Shown piece by piece: positions 46,704 through 56,990 of a DNA stretch of 64,000 nt. Source of the stretch: Listeria cornellensis FSL F6-0969 (lineage in GTDB: Bacteria; Bacillota; Bacilli; Lactobacillales; Listeriaceae); contig NZ_AODE01000019.1 in the NCBI RefSeq assembly GCF_000525855.1, positions 284,736 to 348,735 on the forward strand. Reading direction: 5' to 3'. The stretch's first letter is position 1. Every line of letters begins with the position of its first letter. The position numbers and the translations under genes were made by a program. The notes below the pieces were generated by a model, which saw only the letters and a list, made by a program, of their open reading frames with translations, had not been told where the DNA came from and searched no databases.

Positions 46704-46979
46704 ATGCTACTATTACTCGCTTCGGCTTACTATATCATGATGAACGTGATTGGCTTTGCAACCATGGGTATCGACAAAAATAAAGCAATCAAACACCAAT
46801 GGCGCATTCCAGAAGCAACACTTTTGCTCGTTGCCTTTCTCGGCGGCGGCATCGGTTCATGGCTCGGTATGCACACGTTCCACCACAAAACGCATAAATG
46901 GAAATTCACATTCGGCGTTCCTTTTTCGATTGTCCTACACATTGGAATTATGCTGTACCTCATCACGTATTTTAAGTAG
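46704..46979 (+). CDS. DUF1294 family small membrane protein
   Basis: This 91-residue protein has three hydrophobic segments and the family motif MGIDKNKAIKHQWRIPEATLLLVAFLGGGIGSWLGMHTFHHKTHKWKF. The ATG at 46704 has AGGAGGG upstream. A longer frame from a non-ATG codon has no site. The role of the family is unknown. It is followed 76 bases later by a rhodanese. Confidence 0.88.
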   Translation: MLLLLASAYYIMMNVIGFATMGIDKNKAIKHQWRIPEATLLLVAFLGGGIGSWLGMHTFHHKTHKWKFTFGVPFSIVLHIGIMLYLITYFK

Positions 46980-47055
46980 TTTTATCACAAGCGCGGAAGT
47001 TGTTTCTGCCCCGACTATCCTTTAAAATAAAACTATTCGAGAGGGGTTTTTAGCT

Positions 47056-47346
47056 ATGAGTTTTAATCTTATTTCCGTTGAAGAATTGGAAAATCGATCT
47101 GCAGAAAACATTATCGACGTACGCGACACGGCCGATTTCAACGCCGTTCATATCGAAGGTGTCCGCAATATTCCGCTGATTGGCCTGCCAAATTTTGTGG
47201 AAGAACTGAATCCGAACACCATCTATAGCCTGATTTGTTATTCAGGTAATCGCTCCACGCAAGCCTGTGAATACTTAAGTGCCCGCGGTTTCCAATGCGA
47301 AAATGTCGTCGGTGGCATGAACGCTTGGCTCGAAAAAGAAAACTAA
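47056..47346 (+). CDS. Single-domain rhodanese-like sulfurtransferase
   Basis: This 96-residue protein has the rhodanese fold: IIDVRDTADFNAVHIEGVRNIPL, then the active-site loop ICYSGNRSTQACEYL with the catalytic Cys at about residue 63, and VVGGMNAWLEKE. It carries persulphide sulphur in the cytoplasm. A GAGAGG site precedes the ATG, and a terminator follows the stop. Confidence 0.92.
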   Translation: MSFNLISVEELENRSAENIIDVRDTADFNAVHIEGVRNIPLIGLPNFVEELNPNTIYSLICYSGNRSTQACEYLSARGFQCENVVGGMNAWLEKEN

Positions 47347-47397
47347 AAAAGAGGTACGCCAAATCCGCTGAAAAACCGGGTCTGGCGTGCCTCTTTA
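47347..47397. terminator. Bidirectional terminator between the rhodanese and Ca-ATPase genes
   Basis: AAAGAGGTACGCCA and TGGCGTGCCTCTTT pair (one G-U), giving a stem of about 14 bp with A and T runs outside. It lies between converging genes. Confidence 0.82.
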
Positions 47398-47404
47398 TTT
47401 TGCA

Positions 47405-50060
47405 TTATTTTCCTTTTCCAATCCGACTCACTAGTTTGCCGAGTTCCATCAAAATCACAGCTCCTAGCGCTAGTCCTGCCGCGATTCCCCACTCATTTAA
47501 ACCGAATGATGCTGGAATCGAGAATACTTCACGCGCACCTGGAAGCACTGTCACCCCATAAAGTACGAAACATACCAACACAGCGTAAATCACATATTTA
47601 TTACTGAAAAATCCTGCTTCGAACGCCGTTTGTTTGTTAGAACGTGCCGCAAAGGTTTGCAACGTACGGGCTAAAATCAACGTCGTAAATGCCATCGCCA
47701 CACTGATTTCAGGCGAATGTTGCAAGCCGATATATTGCGAAATAATAACCGCAACCCCAATCAAGACACCACGCGTAATGACTGCCTGCATCGTTCCACC
47801 CGCAAAAATGCCTTCTTTAATATCCCGCGGTTTGCGCTCCATCACATCTGGCTCTGCTTTTTCCATCCCCAGTGCAATCGCTGGCAAAGAATCATTGACC
47901 AAGTTGATAAACAGCAGTTGTAGCGCCGTAAACGGATTAATCCAGTCAAATATCAAAGCAAAAAGAATCGCAATAATCGCGCCTAAATTCCCTGCAAACA
48001 GGTACGCAATCGACTTTTTAATATTATCAAAAACGGTACGGCCGACTTCCACCGCGCTCACAATCGAAACGAAATTATCATCCGTCAAGACCATCGCCGA
48101 AGCATCTTTGGCAACATCGGTTCCACTTCCCATCGCCACACCAATATCGGCTTGTTTCAAGGCCGGCGCATCATTCACGCCATCCCCCGTCATCGAAGTA
48201 ACCTTACCTTTTTTTCTGCCATGCTTTCACGATTCGAATTTTATTTTCAGGAGATACGCGAGCATAAACCGAAATATGTTCCAGTTTTGCATCGAGTTCT
48301 TGTTCCGATAATGCGTCCAGCTCTTGTCCCGTAAGCGCGATATCATCCGGTTGCATCAAGCCAATTTCGCGCCCAATCGCTTGCGCCGTTGTCTTATGAT
48401 CCCCCGTAATCATCACTGTGCGAATCCCTGCCTTTTTCGACTCCTCAATCGCCGCATACACCGCTTCACGTGGCGGATCAATCATCGCCGTCAAACCAAC
48501 AAGCACCAAATCATGCTCATCGTCCAAATCAACATCCGGCTGTGAACCGTCCAAGCGCTTATACGCGTACGCCAAAACCCGTAACGCCTGATTCGAAAAG
48601 TCCTCATTCGCCTGCATCAAGGTTGCCTTCAATTCATCGGTAAGCGGCTGCTCCTTGCCATCCAAAAACACCTGGCTACAGCGCGCAAACACGACATCCG
48701 GTCCACCTTTTGTCAGCATCGCTTTTTGCCCATCAAACGTATGCACCGTTGACATCAACTTCCGCTCCGAGTCAAACGGAATCTCTGCCTCCCGCAAATA
48801 ACGCTCCCGAATCTCGTTATAATTCTTATTGTTCTTATTACTAAACGCGATTAGCGCAACCTCCGTCGGGTCTCCAAGCTCAAGCCCCTCCTCATTGATG
48901 TTCGAGTCATTACAAAGCACCGCGATATGAATCAAACGACGCTCACCATCCGACCACGTATCCGGCGTATCTGGGAAAACCTCCTGCGTCCCGTCCGGCA
49001 AATAATAATCCACCACCGTCATCTTATTCTGCGTCAACGTCCCCGTTTTATCCGTACAAATCACGCTCGTCGAACCAAGCGTCTCAACAGCCGGCAACTT
49101 CCGAATAATCGCGTGCCGTTTGGCCATCTTGTTCGTCCCAACCGACAACACAATCGTCACGATCGACGACAACGCCTCTGGAATCGCTGCAACAGCTACC
49201 GCAACAGCAAACATAAACGCGTTCAAAATCGCCTTCGTCATGTCTCCACTTCCGCCGCCGAGCCATGCACGCCCAGCCTCAATCGCGAAAATCAAAATAC
49301 ATAACAGCAAAATCCCAACGCCCAGTTTCTTACTAAAACTCTCCAATTTTTTCTGCAACGGTGTCTGTTTCGCCTCAGCACTTTCAAGCAACCCAGCAAT
49401 TTTGCCGATTTCCGTACCGCCGCCCGTTCCAGTCACGACAAAAGCGCCACGACCATAAACCGTCAGTGCACCACTAAAGACCATGTTTTTCCGATCCCCA
49501 AGCGCCACGTCTTCTGAAATCACACGAATATGCTTTTCGACCGCCTCCGATTCCCCTGTCAGCATGCCCTCGTCCACTTTAAGCGAACCACTTTCAAAAA
49601 TCCGCCCATCCGCCGGAACAAAATCCCCAGCATCCAGCAAAACAATATCACCAACAACGAGTTCCCGTGCAGCAATCGTCAACTTCTCACCATTTCGAAT
49701 CACCTTAGCCTCAGGCGCCGACATCTCTTTTAACGCATCGAGCGACCCCTCCGCCTTGCGAGTCTGCACCACACTAATCACCGAATTCAGAATCAGCACC
49801 GCAAAAATAATCAACGACTCCACAACCTCGCCAATCAAAATCTGCACAAGCGCTGCGGCAAGCAAAACAATCACCATCGGATCCTTAAAGGTCTCTAAAA
49901 ACAGTTTCCACAAGGGGTCCCGCAACTTATCTTTCAATTCATTATAACCATCTCGCTCCAACCGTTTCGCAACCTCCGCCGTCGTCAATCCAGTTTTCGC
50001 AGAAGTTTCTAACTCTTCTAATACCTTATCCGCTTCCTCCTGATATCTCTGCATACCCAC
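47405..50060 (-). CDS. P-type calcium-transporting ATPase, LMCA1-like (frameshifted copy)
   Basis: Repaired length is about 884 residues, typical of P2A ATPases. It has an N-terminal actuator with the LTGESEAVEK (TGES) motif, the M4 ion-binding AAIPEALSSIV, the phosphorylation motif SVICTDKTGTLTQNKM, the ATP-binding KGGPDVVFARC, and the hinge TGDGVNDAPALKQADIGVAMGSG. Six C-terminal spans follow. L. monocytogenes LMCA1 (lmo0841) exports calcium with a single binding site and helps at alkaline pH. An ortholog is likely from length and from the neighbouring MFS gene. The 7-base T run at 48209-48215 has one base too many; with six it reads AWQKKGKVTSMTGDGV. Confidence 0.93.
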
Positions 50061-50117
50061 ACACCTCTTTTTTACAATATACTAACCATTATACCCGAAA
50101 AACCCCTTTTTCAAATC

Positions 50118-50157
50118 AAAAAAACCACGAAATCCCAAAAAAATCGAATTTCGCGGT
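50118..50157 (-). terminator. Terminator of the MFS transporter gene
   Basis: On the minus strand CCGCGAAAT and ATTTCGTGG pair (one G-U), followed by seven T, about 50 bases after the stop codon. Confidence 0.75.
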
Positions 50158-50206
50158 CTAAAATCACTGTTAAAAAATCTATGTTTTCACTAATTATACC
50201 GCTGAG

Positions 50207-51680
50207 CTACTCTCGTAAGTCGGACATCTTTGCCTTGCCCATCAACAGCATCGTGAAGAATGCCAAGCTTAGCGGAATGAGCGTCCACAAAAATGTTTGC
50301 GCGATCGAGCTACACAATACTTCGGTCACCTTGTCCAAAATTTCAGTTGGAATTTTTGCACGTAGTTCTGGTGACAAGATCGCGCGGCTATCGATGTGCT
50401 TAAACATATCCGGAACCCCGTCAGCAAACAGGTTCCGCTGCACCACGCCATAAATCGTAATCCCAACGGTCATACCGAACGAACGGATAAAGTTGTTCGT
50501 CGCACTCGCCGTTCCGCGTTCACTCGGATTAATTTTATACAAGCTCGCCGTCCCAAGAATCGAGAACGATGGGCCAATCCCAACGCCCAGCATCACCATG
50601 TAAATCGTCAACATATAGCGCGGTGTATCCGGCGTCAACGTCCCGAACAAAATCGTCGTGACAAACGTCAAAATCCCAGCACAAATCATGATCGAGCGGA
50701 AACTAAATCGGTTCGCCAAGTTCCCCGAAACAGCCGCCATCACGCTTGTCCCAACCATCATCGGTAGGAGTAGCAAGCCCGAATTCGTCGCCGTTCCACC
50801 ATCCACACCTTGCACATAAAGTGGAATATAAATCGTCGCCACCATGAAGACACCACCGTACAGCATCCCCGTCAGCACCGTCCCCAAGTAAACATTTCGC
50901 TTAAACAAATAAAACGGTAAAATTGGGTCCGATGCTCGGCGCTCAACGAAAATCAGCACAATCATTGCGACCACAAACAACGCAAACAGACTCAAAATCT
51001 GCACAGAATCCCAGGCATACGTCTGCCCGCCAAGCTCTAGCCCGAACATCAAAGCAACCGTCCCGCCAACGAGGAAGAACGCGCCCAGCCAATCAATTTT
51101 AGCTTTATTATGCTTCGGTGATTCCTTATAAAAAGTACTAATTAAAAATAAGGCCACAATCCCAATCGGTATATTGATATAGAAAATCCAGTGCCAACTA
51201 ATATTATCCGTAATGAAAGCGCCAAGTAGCGGTCCAACAACGCTTGATAGTCCGAATACAGCACCAAACCAACCGCCGACACTCGCTCTTTTTTCTAGCG
51301 GCAATACGTCCCAAATAATCGTGAACGCAATCGGCATCAATGCACTGCCACCGACGCCTTGAATCGCGCGGTAAATCGCGAGTTGCGTCATTGATTCCGC
51401 CGTCCCACATAAAATCGATCCAATTAAAAAATAATGTAATCCCAAATATGTAGAATCGCTTCCGTCCATACATATCCGATAATTTCCCAAAAATCGGCAT
51501 TCCAGCCATTTCCGCGACTAAGTACGCCGACGTAATCCAAACATACTTATCAAGTCCCCCTAAATCCCCTACGATTGTGCCCATACTTGCCGCAACAATC
51601 GTGTTATCAAGAGAAGAAACAAATATTCCGAGCATGAGCGCTATCAATACCGGAACTATTTTCGTTTCTGTTTTTGCCAT
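50207..51680 (-). CDS. MFS drug:proton antiporter, DHA2 (EmrB/QacA) family (frameshifted copy)
   Basis: Repaired length is about 490 residues with 14 predicted spans. DHA2 motifs include SSLDNTIVAASMGTIVGDL (span 1), GKLSDMYGRKRFYIFG (motif A) and AIQGVGGSALMPIAFTIIWD. The A run at 51426-51431 has one base too many; with five the reading is ITLFLIGSILCGTAES. I start it at the ATG at 51680, preceded by GGTGAGG. It exports unknown drugs or metabolites. A divergent TetR gene and a perfect 19-bp palindrome between them show how it is likely controlled. In position and type it resembles L. monocytogenes lmo0839. Confidence 0.92.
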
Positions 51681-51739
51681 TTTCCTCACCCTTCTTGACC
51701 TCAACCATGTATAATAGAGATATCACAGTTCGTCTTCTT

Positions 51740-51758
51740 AATTTAACACTGTTAAATT
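51740..51758. promoter_or_regulatory. Palindromic operator between the MFS and TetR genes
   Basis: AATTTAACACTGTTAAATT is a perfect palindrome with 9-base arms around one central base. It lies 60 bases from the MFS start and 49 from the TetR start, so one bound repressor could shut off both. Confidence 0.75.
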
Positions 51759-51806
51759 ATATCCTTATTACCCTGAAAATAAAATCAGTCTAAAGGAGTA
51801 TTTTTA

Positions 51807-52473
51807 GTGAGCAAAAAAAAGGAATCTAACCAAAGAAAAAATAATTCTCGCCTCATTAGAAGTTTTACAGAAGAATGGTATGCAAAAATTGTCGATGCGT
51901 AAAGTGGCCGAAGCGATGAACGTCCAAGCCCCTGCGATCTATTGGCATTTCAAGAACAAACAGGATTTGCTTCAAGGTTTGGCAAGCTACATGTCTTCTC
52001 AGATTGAGCTCCCTGATTCGGCGCTCCCTTGGCAGGAAAAAGCGCGTATTATTGCGATCCGAAGCCATGATATGATGCGCGAAATCCCCGATGGTGCGGA
52101 AATCATGATGAAAACGATTCCTGTGGATATACACCGTTTGACGCTGATCGATTGCTTGTTCCGCGCCTTTTTGGACGCTGGGTTCAGTGAAGATCAGACG
52201 CTTGCTCTGTGCAATTTAATTGATAATTATGTGACGGGTATTGCGCTGGATGAAACATCGCAGGACAGGACGCTGAGCGAGGTTGGGCCGGATAAAATAC
52301 ACGGACTTTTTGCCTCGATGTTCGAACGAGAAGATACGCAAAATCTAAAAGTGCTGCCAGTCATGAAGAAACACGCTGAATCTGGCAATCGTTTCGATCT
52401 TAATTTCCTATTTGGACTGGACGTTATTATCGCTGGTGCTGAGAAGTTGCTGGCGTCAAATGAGGGAGTGTAA
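51807..52473 (+). CDS. TetR/AcrR-family regulator (frameshifted near the start)
   Basis: Repaired length is about 221 residues. The GTG at 51807 has AAAGGAG upstream, and the 8-base A run at 51813-51820 has one base too many. With seven, the N-terminus reads KKRNLTKEKIILASLEVLQKNGMQKLSMRKVAEAMNVQAPAIYWHFKNKQDLLQG, a complete TetR DNA-binding domain. Without repair only the part from about 51880 on is visible. The C-terminal domain resembles the TetR_C group that often binds tetracycline-like drugs (LFRAFLDAGFSEDQTLALCNLIDNYVTGIALDE). It lies opposite the MFS gene and is probably its repressor. Confidence 0.9.
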
Positions 52474-52476
52474 AAC

Positions 52477-53028
52477 ATGCGTGAAGATAAGTTATTAGAA
52501 GGAGAACGCGTTTTCTTGCGCCCATTGAATGCAGACGATCAAGATACATACTATACGATGTTTTTCAACACCGATGTGCGCCGTTTAACGGGGACCAAAC
52601 AGGCTTTTACCTATGCCCAAATTGAGCAATATATCGCGAATAAGTGGCAAGATAGCGAGGCAGTGTTATTGCTGATTTGCTTGCAAGTTACGGAGGAAGT
52701 GATTGGTGACATTGCGCTACAGGACATCGACACGACAAATCGCAACGCCAACATACGTGTCGCGATTGGAAAAGTGGAACATCAAAGTAAAGGATACGGC
52801 TCGGAAGCCATGCGCCTCATGCTTGATTATGGATTCGGGATTTTGAATCTGCACCGCGTTGAATTAAACTTGTTTGACTACAATAAACAAGCCGCCCGCG
52901 CCTACGAAAAAGTCGGTTTCACCATCGAAGGCGTACAGCGAGAAGCCTTATTTTACGACCATGCTTATCACGATTCGATTTTGATGAGTATGCTTGCTCG
53001 GGAATATCGCGAAAAATATTTAGAATAA
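52477..53028 (+). CDS. GNAT acetyltransferase, RimJ/RimL type
   Basis: This 183-residue protein has the GNAT acetyl-CoA site VEHQSKGYGSEAMRLML, preceded by IGDIALQDIDTTNRNANIRVAIGK, and ends with LNLFDYNKQAARAYEKVGFTIEGVQREALFYDHAYHDSILMSML, the RimJ/RimL-like pattern. It acetylates an amino group of a protein or small molecule; the substrate is unknown. It starts four bases after the TetR stop, so the two share a transcript. Confidence 0.9.
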   Translation: MREDKLLEGERVFLRPLNADDQDTYYTMFFNTDVRRLTGTKQAFTYAQIEQYIANKWQDSEAVLLLICLQVTEEVIGDIALQDIDTTNRNANIRVAIGKVEHQSKGYGSEAMRLMLDYGFGILNLHRVELNLFDYNKQAARAYEKVGFTIEGVQREALFYDHAYHDSILMSMLAREYREKYLE

Positions 53029-53032
53029 CCTC

Positions 53033-53073
53033 AAAAAAGAAGGAAGGCATCCAACTAACAGATTCCTTCCTTC
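53033..53073 (-). terminator. Terminator of the ABC exporter gene
   Basis: On the minus strand GAAGGAAGG and CCTTCCTTC pair, followed by six T, a few bases after the ABC gene stop codon. Confidence 0.8.
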
Positions 53074-53077
53074 ACCA

Positions 53078-54800
53078 TTATTCATTTCTTGAAAACTGCG
53101 CATCATGTAAATTGCGGTACGCACCATTTCTTGCGAGCAACTCCGCATGAGTTCCTTGTTCCGCAATTCCAGACTCATTCACTACAATAATTCGATCCGC
53201 GTGTTTAATCGTTGCCAATCGATGCGCAATAATCAACGTCGTCCGCCCCTTCGCCAACTCATCCAACGACTGCTGAATCACTAGCTCCGTCTCCGTATCA
53301 AGCGCTGATGTCGCCTCGTCCAAAATCAAAATCGGCGGGTTTTTCAAGAACATCCGTGCAATCGCCAGTCGCTGTTTCTGACCACCTGAAAGTTTCACAC
53401 CACGCTCGCCGATAAGCGTATCCAAACCATTTGGCATCTCATCCACAACTTTTTCCAAATGCGCCAATCTCACCACGTATTGAATTTCCTCATCCGTCGC
53501 ATCCAGTTTCCCATACGCAATGTTCTCCCGAATCGATCCTGAAAACAAGAACACATCCTGTTGCACGACCCCAATCTGCGCCCGTAAAGAAGCAAGCGTC
53601 ATCGCCTGAATATCCACCCCATCAATCGTAATCGAGCCCGCCGTCACATCATAAAACCGCGGCAACAAGTTACAAATCGTCGTTTTCCCAGCACCAGAAG
53701 GCCCAACAAATGCAATCGTCTCGCCCGCCTTCACCTGCAAATCAATCCCATCCAGCACCATTTTTCCAGAATCATATTGGAACGACACATTATGATATGC
53801 AATATCGCCATGCAAATGCGCCACATCCATTGCATCCTCACGATCCACAATCCCCGGCTTCGTATCAATTACCTCGATAAACCTCTTAAATCCAGCAATG
53901 CCCTTCGGATAACTCTCAATCACCGAATTAATCTTCTCAATCGGCCGCATAAACACATTCGTCAACAAAATAAAACTCACAAACTGCCCGTACGAAATCT
54001 CATCATTAATTACAAAATAAGACCCAAAAAAACAGCGCAAACAACGTAATCAGCCGCATCAAAAAGTAGTTAAACGAGAAACTAAATCCCATCACCTTAT
54101 AAAACATCAATTTCGACTGGCGATACGTCTGATTCAGCAAACCAAAACGCTCCCTCTCAAAACCCTCATTCGCAAACGCCTGAACCACGCGCACACCACT
54201 AATCGCATTCTCCACGCCCGCATTAAAACTACCCAAATCCTTAAAAATCTGCGTATTAACACCCGTCATCTTTTTATTGAATAAAATAATCAAGGCACCC
54301 AAAATTGGCACGAGCACAATCGTCATCACCGCAAGCTTCACATTAATCGTCATCATCAACAAGAACGCTCCAACAAGCGACATAATCGAAATGAAAATAT
54401 CCTCTGGCCCGTGATGCGCGACCTCTCCAATCTCAAACAAATCCGTCGTCATCCGCGACATCAATTTTCCCGTTTTCTGGTTATCGTAATACTCAAACGG
54501 CTGCTTCTGCAAATGCGCAAACAAATCCCGGCGCATATCCGTCTCAATATTCAGCCCCAACATATGCCCCCAATATGTAACAATATACTGCATAAACATA
54601 TTCAAAAAATAGAAAAATAACAACGCCAAAGCCGCCGTCACAATCAATCCCCAATCCTTGTTCGGCAACAACTTATCAATCACCTGATTCACCGCTACCG
54701 GAAACGCCAACTCGAGTAGCGCCGCGATAACCGCACATCCAAAATCAATTATAAATAAAAGCTTATAAGGCTTATAATAACTAAAAAATCGTTTCAACAT
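53078..54800 (-). CDS. ABC exporter, fused permease and ATPase (frameshifted copy)
   Basis: Repaired length is about 573 residues, that of a half-transporter of the MsbA/YfiB type. The N-terminal six-span domain (LKRFFSYYKPYKLLFIIDFGCAVIAALLELAFP) runs to about residue 320. The ATPase domain has Walker A FVGPSGAGKTTICNLLPRFYD, Q-loop GVVQQDVFLFSGSIRENIAYG, signature [17 protein letters not shown], Walker B ILILDEATSALDTETE and the H-loop IIAHRLAT. The 7-base A run at 54026-54032 has one base too many; with six it reads LFALFFGSYFVINDEISYG. Of three successive ATG codons I choose the third (54800) for its seven-base distance from GGGGAGG. Substrate unknown, probably exported as a homodimer. 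Confidence 0.92.
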
Positions 54801-54919
54801 CATCATACCTCCCCTTTCTGTCACGGAAATTCTATTATAACAAACAAAAGTGTTCATGCCTAGTTGAGAGCTGTTCTCAATTAAAAAAGTTCCCATTTTC
54901 ATAGGAACCATAGTTACAT

Positions 54920-55958
54920 TCACTTATTTCCACCTAATTGCCGATTCTTTCGCCGTCCAAACGGTATCATCGCAATCGCACCAAAAATCGTACAACTATA
55001 ATACGTAATCAAGCGCCATAATATCAAGCCTATCACCAATTTATCAGGACTGAGCACCATCCCAAAAAACGAGGTAAAACTATATTCCGCGCCGCCACTA
55101 CCACCAGGCGTTGGAATCGAGGACGACAATTTCATCACAAACGCATGATACGTCATCACCGTCATCAAACCAACGTCCGTCACGCCCATGCTAAGTAACA
55201 CAAAATAAGGAATACTCAAATAAAAACAAGAGCTGAAGCGTCGTGTACCCGACACATTCCCAAATCAATCGTTTATTCCCACTGAAACGCACGCTTTCTT
55301 CATGAAACGAGAAAATCTTACTATCCGCACTTTCACGAATCCCCTCACGCTTTTCTTTTTTTACGAATAAAAGCGCTGGTTTCAAAAGAAGATGCACAAT
55401 TGCCGCAGCTATGCGTTCACTTTTAGCCACCGTCATCAGGAACACAATGACCCCCAAATTAATCACAAATCCAATCAAAATCAAGTACTTAATTTCAAAT
55501 GTCGTGTGCCCAAGAAGTGGAAAGCCAACAATCAGAAAGAAAATAAACGTGCCTACAATCACCGCTTGATAAATAATAAACTTGATAAGTAGAACCGAGC
55601 TCGCAAGACCAATATCGATTTTCCGTCGCGTCAATAAATAAAGCTGCGCCGGCTGTCCACCACTCGCAAACGGCGTCACCGAATTAAAAAACTGTCCAAT
55701 CATCGTAATTCGAAACGATGTTCGAAGCTTCAATGTAGGATCTGCTTGCTTCCCAAAACGGTGCAAAACAACCGCTTCCAGCCACCAATACAAAAACATC
55801 GCCAAACAAGCAATCCCGATATAAACTAAATTCACATGCTTCAGAACATCGAAAACCCTACTCCAGTTGACATCACGAAATTGGAAATAAATAAATCCAA
55901 CACTAATTCCAACGACTAGCAAAATACTAATCAGATGCCGGCTCGTATTTTTACTCAT
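54920..55958 (-). CDS. lafC: LafC-like membrane protein (UPF0104/flippase-type) (frameshifted copy)
   Basis: This is a membrane protein of about 345 residues with eight or more spans of the lysylphosphatidylglycerol-synthetase/UPF0104 type, including NSVTPFASGGQPAQLYLLTRRKI and SSIPTPGGSGGAEYSF. The 5-base A run at 55222-55226 appears to have one base too many; repaired, it reads LQLLFYLSIPYFVLLSMG. It follows two glycosyltransferase genes in the order lafA-lafB-lafC known from L. monocytogenes (lmo2555-2553), where lafA and lafB make the disaccharide glycolipid anchor of lipoteichoic acid. The exact role of LafC is not settled; a glycolipid flippase function has been suggested by family. Confidence 0.85.
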
Positions 55959-55964
55959 CTGCCT

Positions 55965-56990
55965 CTATCCCTTCAAAAGCCCATCATAAAATTCCTGCCA
56001 CAATCCTGTCAGTCTGGCTTCCGAATAGTACGCCGCACCTTTTTTCGCACCATCTTTAGCTGTTTCTAAATAGGCCTTATCGGTCGCCATCCGTTCTAAT
56101 TGTGCTTTAAACCCAGCAACATCGGATGCTTCCATGTAATTCCCCGCAAGAATCCCTTCATAGAGCTCTAAATCGCGAAGTAACACCGAAAGCCCGCTAC
56201 TCATTCCTTCTAGAATCGCCATCGGGAATAACTCATTGAAAGACGGTAAAAAAAAGCACGTCCGCCATATTATAATACGCATTCATATCTGCACGCTCGA
56301 TAATCCCCGGAAAATCTACATTCGCAGGCGGATTATCATAAATTTCTTTTAATTCTTTATAGCCCGCCGTGATTTTCCCAAACGAAAAACCACCAGCCCA
56401 AATAAACTGCATTTCTGGCAACTGTTTCGCGACCTCAATAAAATCTAGAACGCCTTTACGATGCTGCACTTGCCCGACACCAATTGCCACAAATGCGTCT
56501 GGCGCAATACCGTGTTCCTTACGTAGCGCCATTTTGTCAGCGGTTGCCATCGGATAAAACGTATTCGCAGACACAAAATTCGGAATGTACTTAATCTTCT
56601 CTTCTGGTATACCATACGCCACCAATTGCGGAATAAACGACGGATTCACCACAACCAGCACATCCATCCGCTTGTAAAATAGAATCACGTACTTATAAAA
56701 AAACTTTTTTTCGCAATCCATGGCAGCTCTAGACTCTCATCCAAAGTTTCCGGCAAAAAATGCACATAACCGACCATCACGCCGCGCCGTTTCTTCACAA
56801 ATGTGGATAAAAAGAACGGGAAATCAATCGTATGATAATGTGTTATATCCGATTTGCGGTATGTATTAATAGCCATGTCGTACTTATCCGCATGGTGTGT
56901 TGTCATTAAATTAATTAATTCTCGGTAAGCAGAAGCTACCCCCTGTCCTTTTACTTTTTCCGCAGAGGATAGCATCGTAATTCTATTCAT
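55965..56990 (-). CDS. lafB: Glycosyltransferase family 4, LafB-like (three extra bases)
   Basis: Repaired length is about 340 residues. It starts MNRITMLSSAEKVKGQGVASAYREL and has the GT-B C-terminal segments IGVGQVQHRKGVLDFIEVAKQLPEMQFIWAGG and the E-x7-E motif region LPSFNELFPMAILEGMSSGL. Three runs each carry one base too many: 56248-56255, and the adjacent runs 56697-56703 and 56705-56711. Repaired junctions read ADVLFLPSFNELFP and IAKKVFYKYVILFYKRM. LafB adds galactose to the monoglucosyl diacylglycerol made by LafA, building the lipoteichoic acid anchor. It overlaps the lafA 3' end by eight bases. Confidence 0.87.

Noticed and set aside
47405..50060. Two separate genes for the calcium pump halves
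   Set aside because: The break falls inside the hinge just before TGDGVNDAP and disappears when one base is removed from a 7-base run. Split P-type ATPases of this kind are not known.
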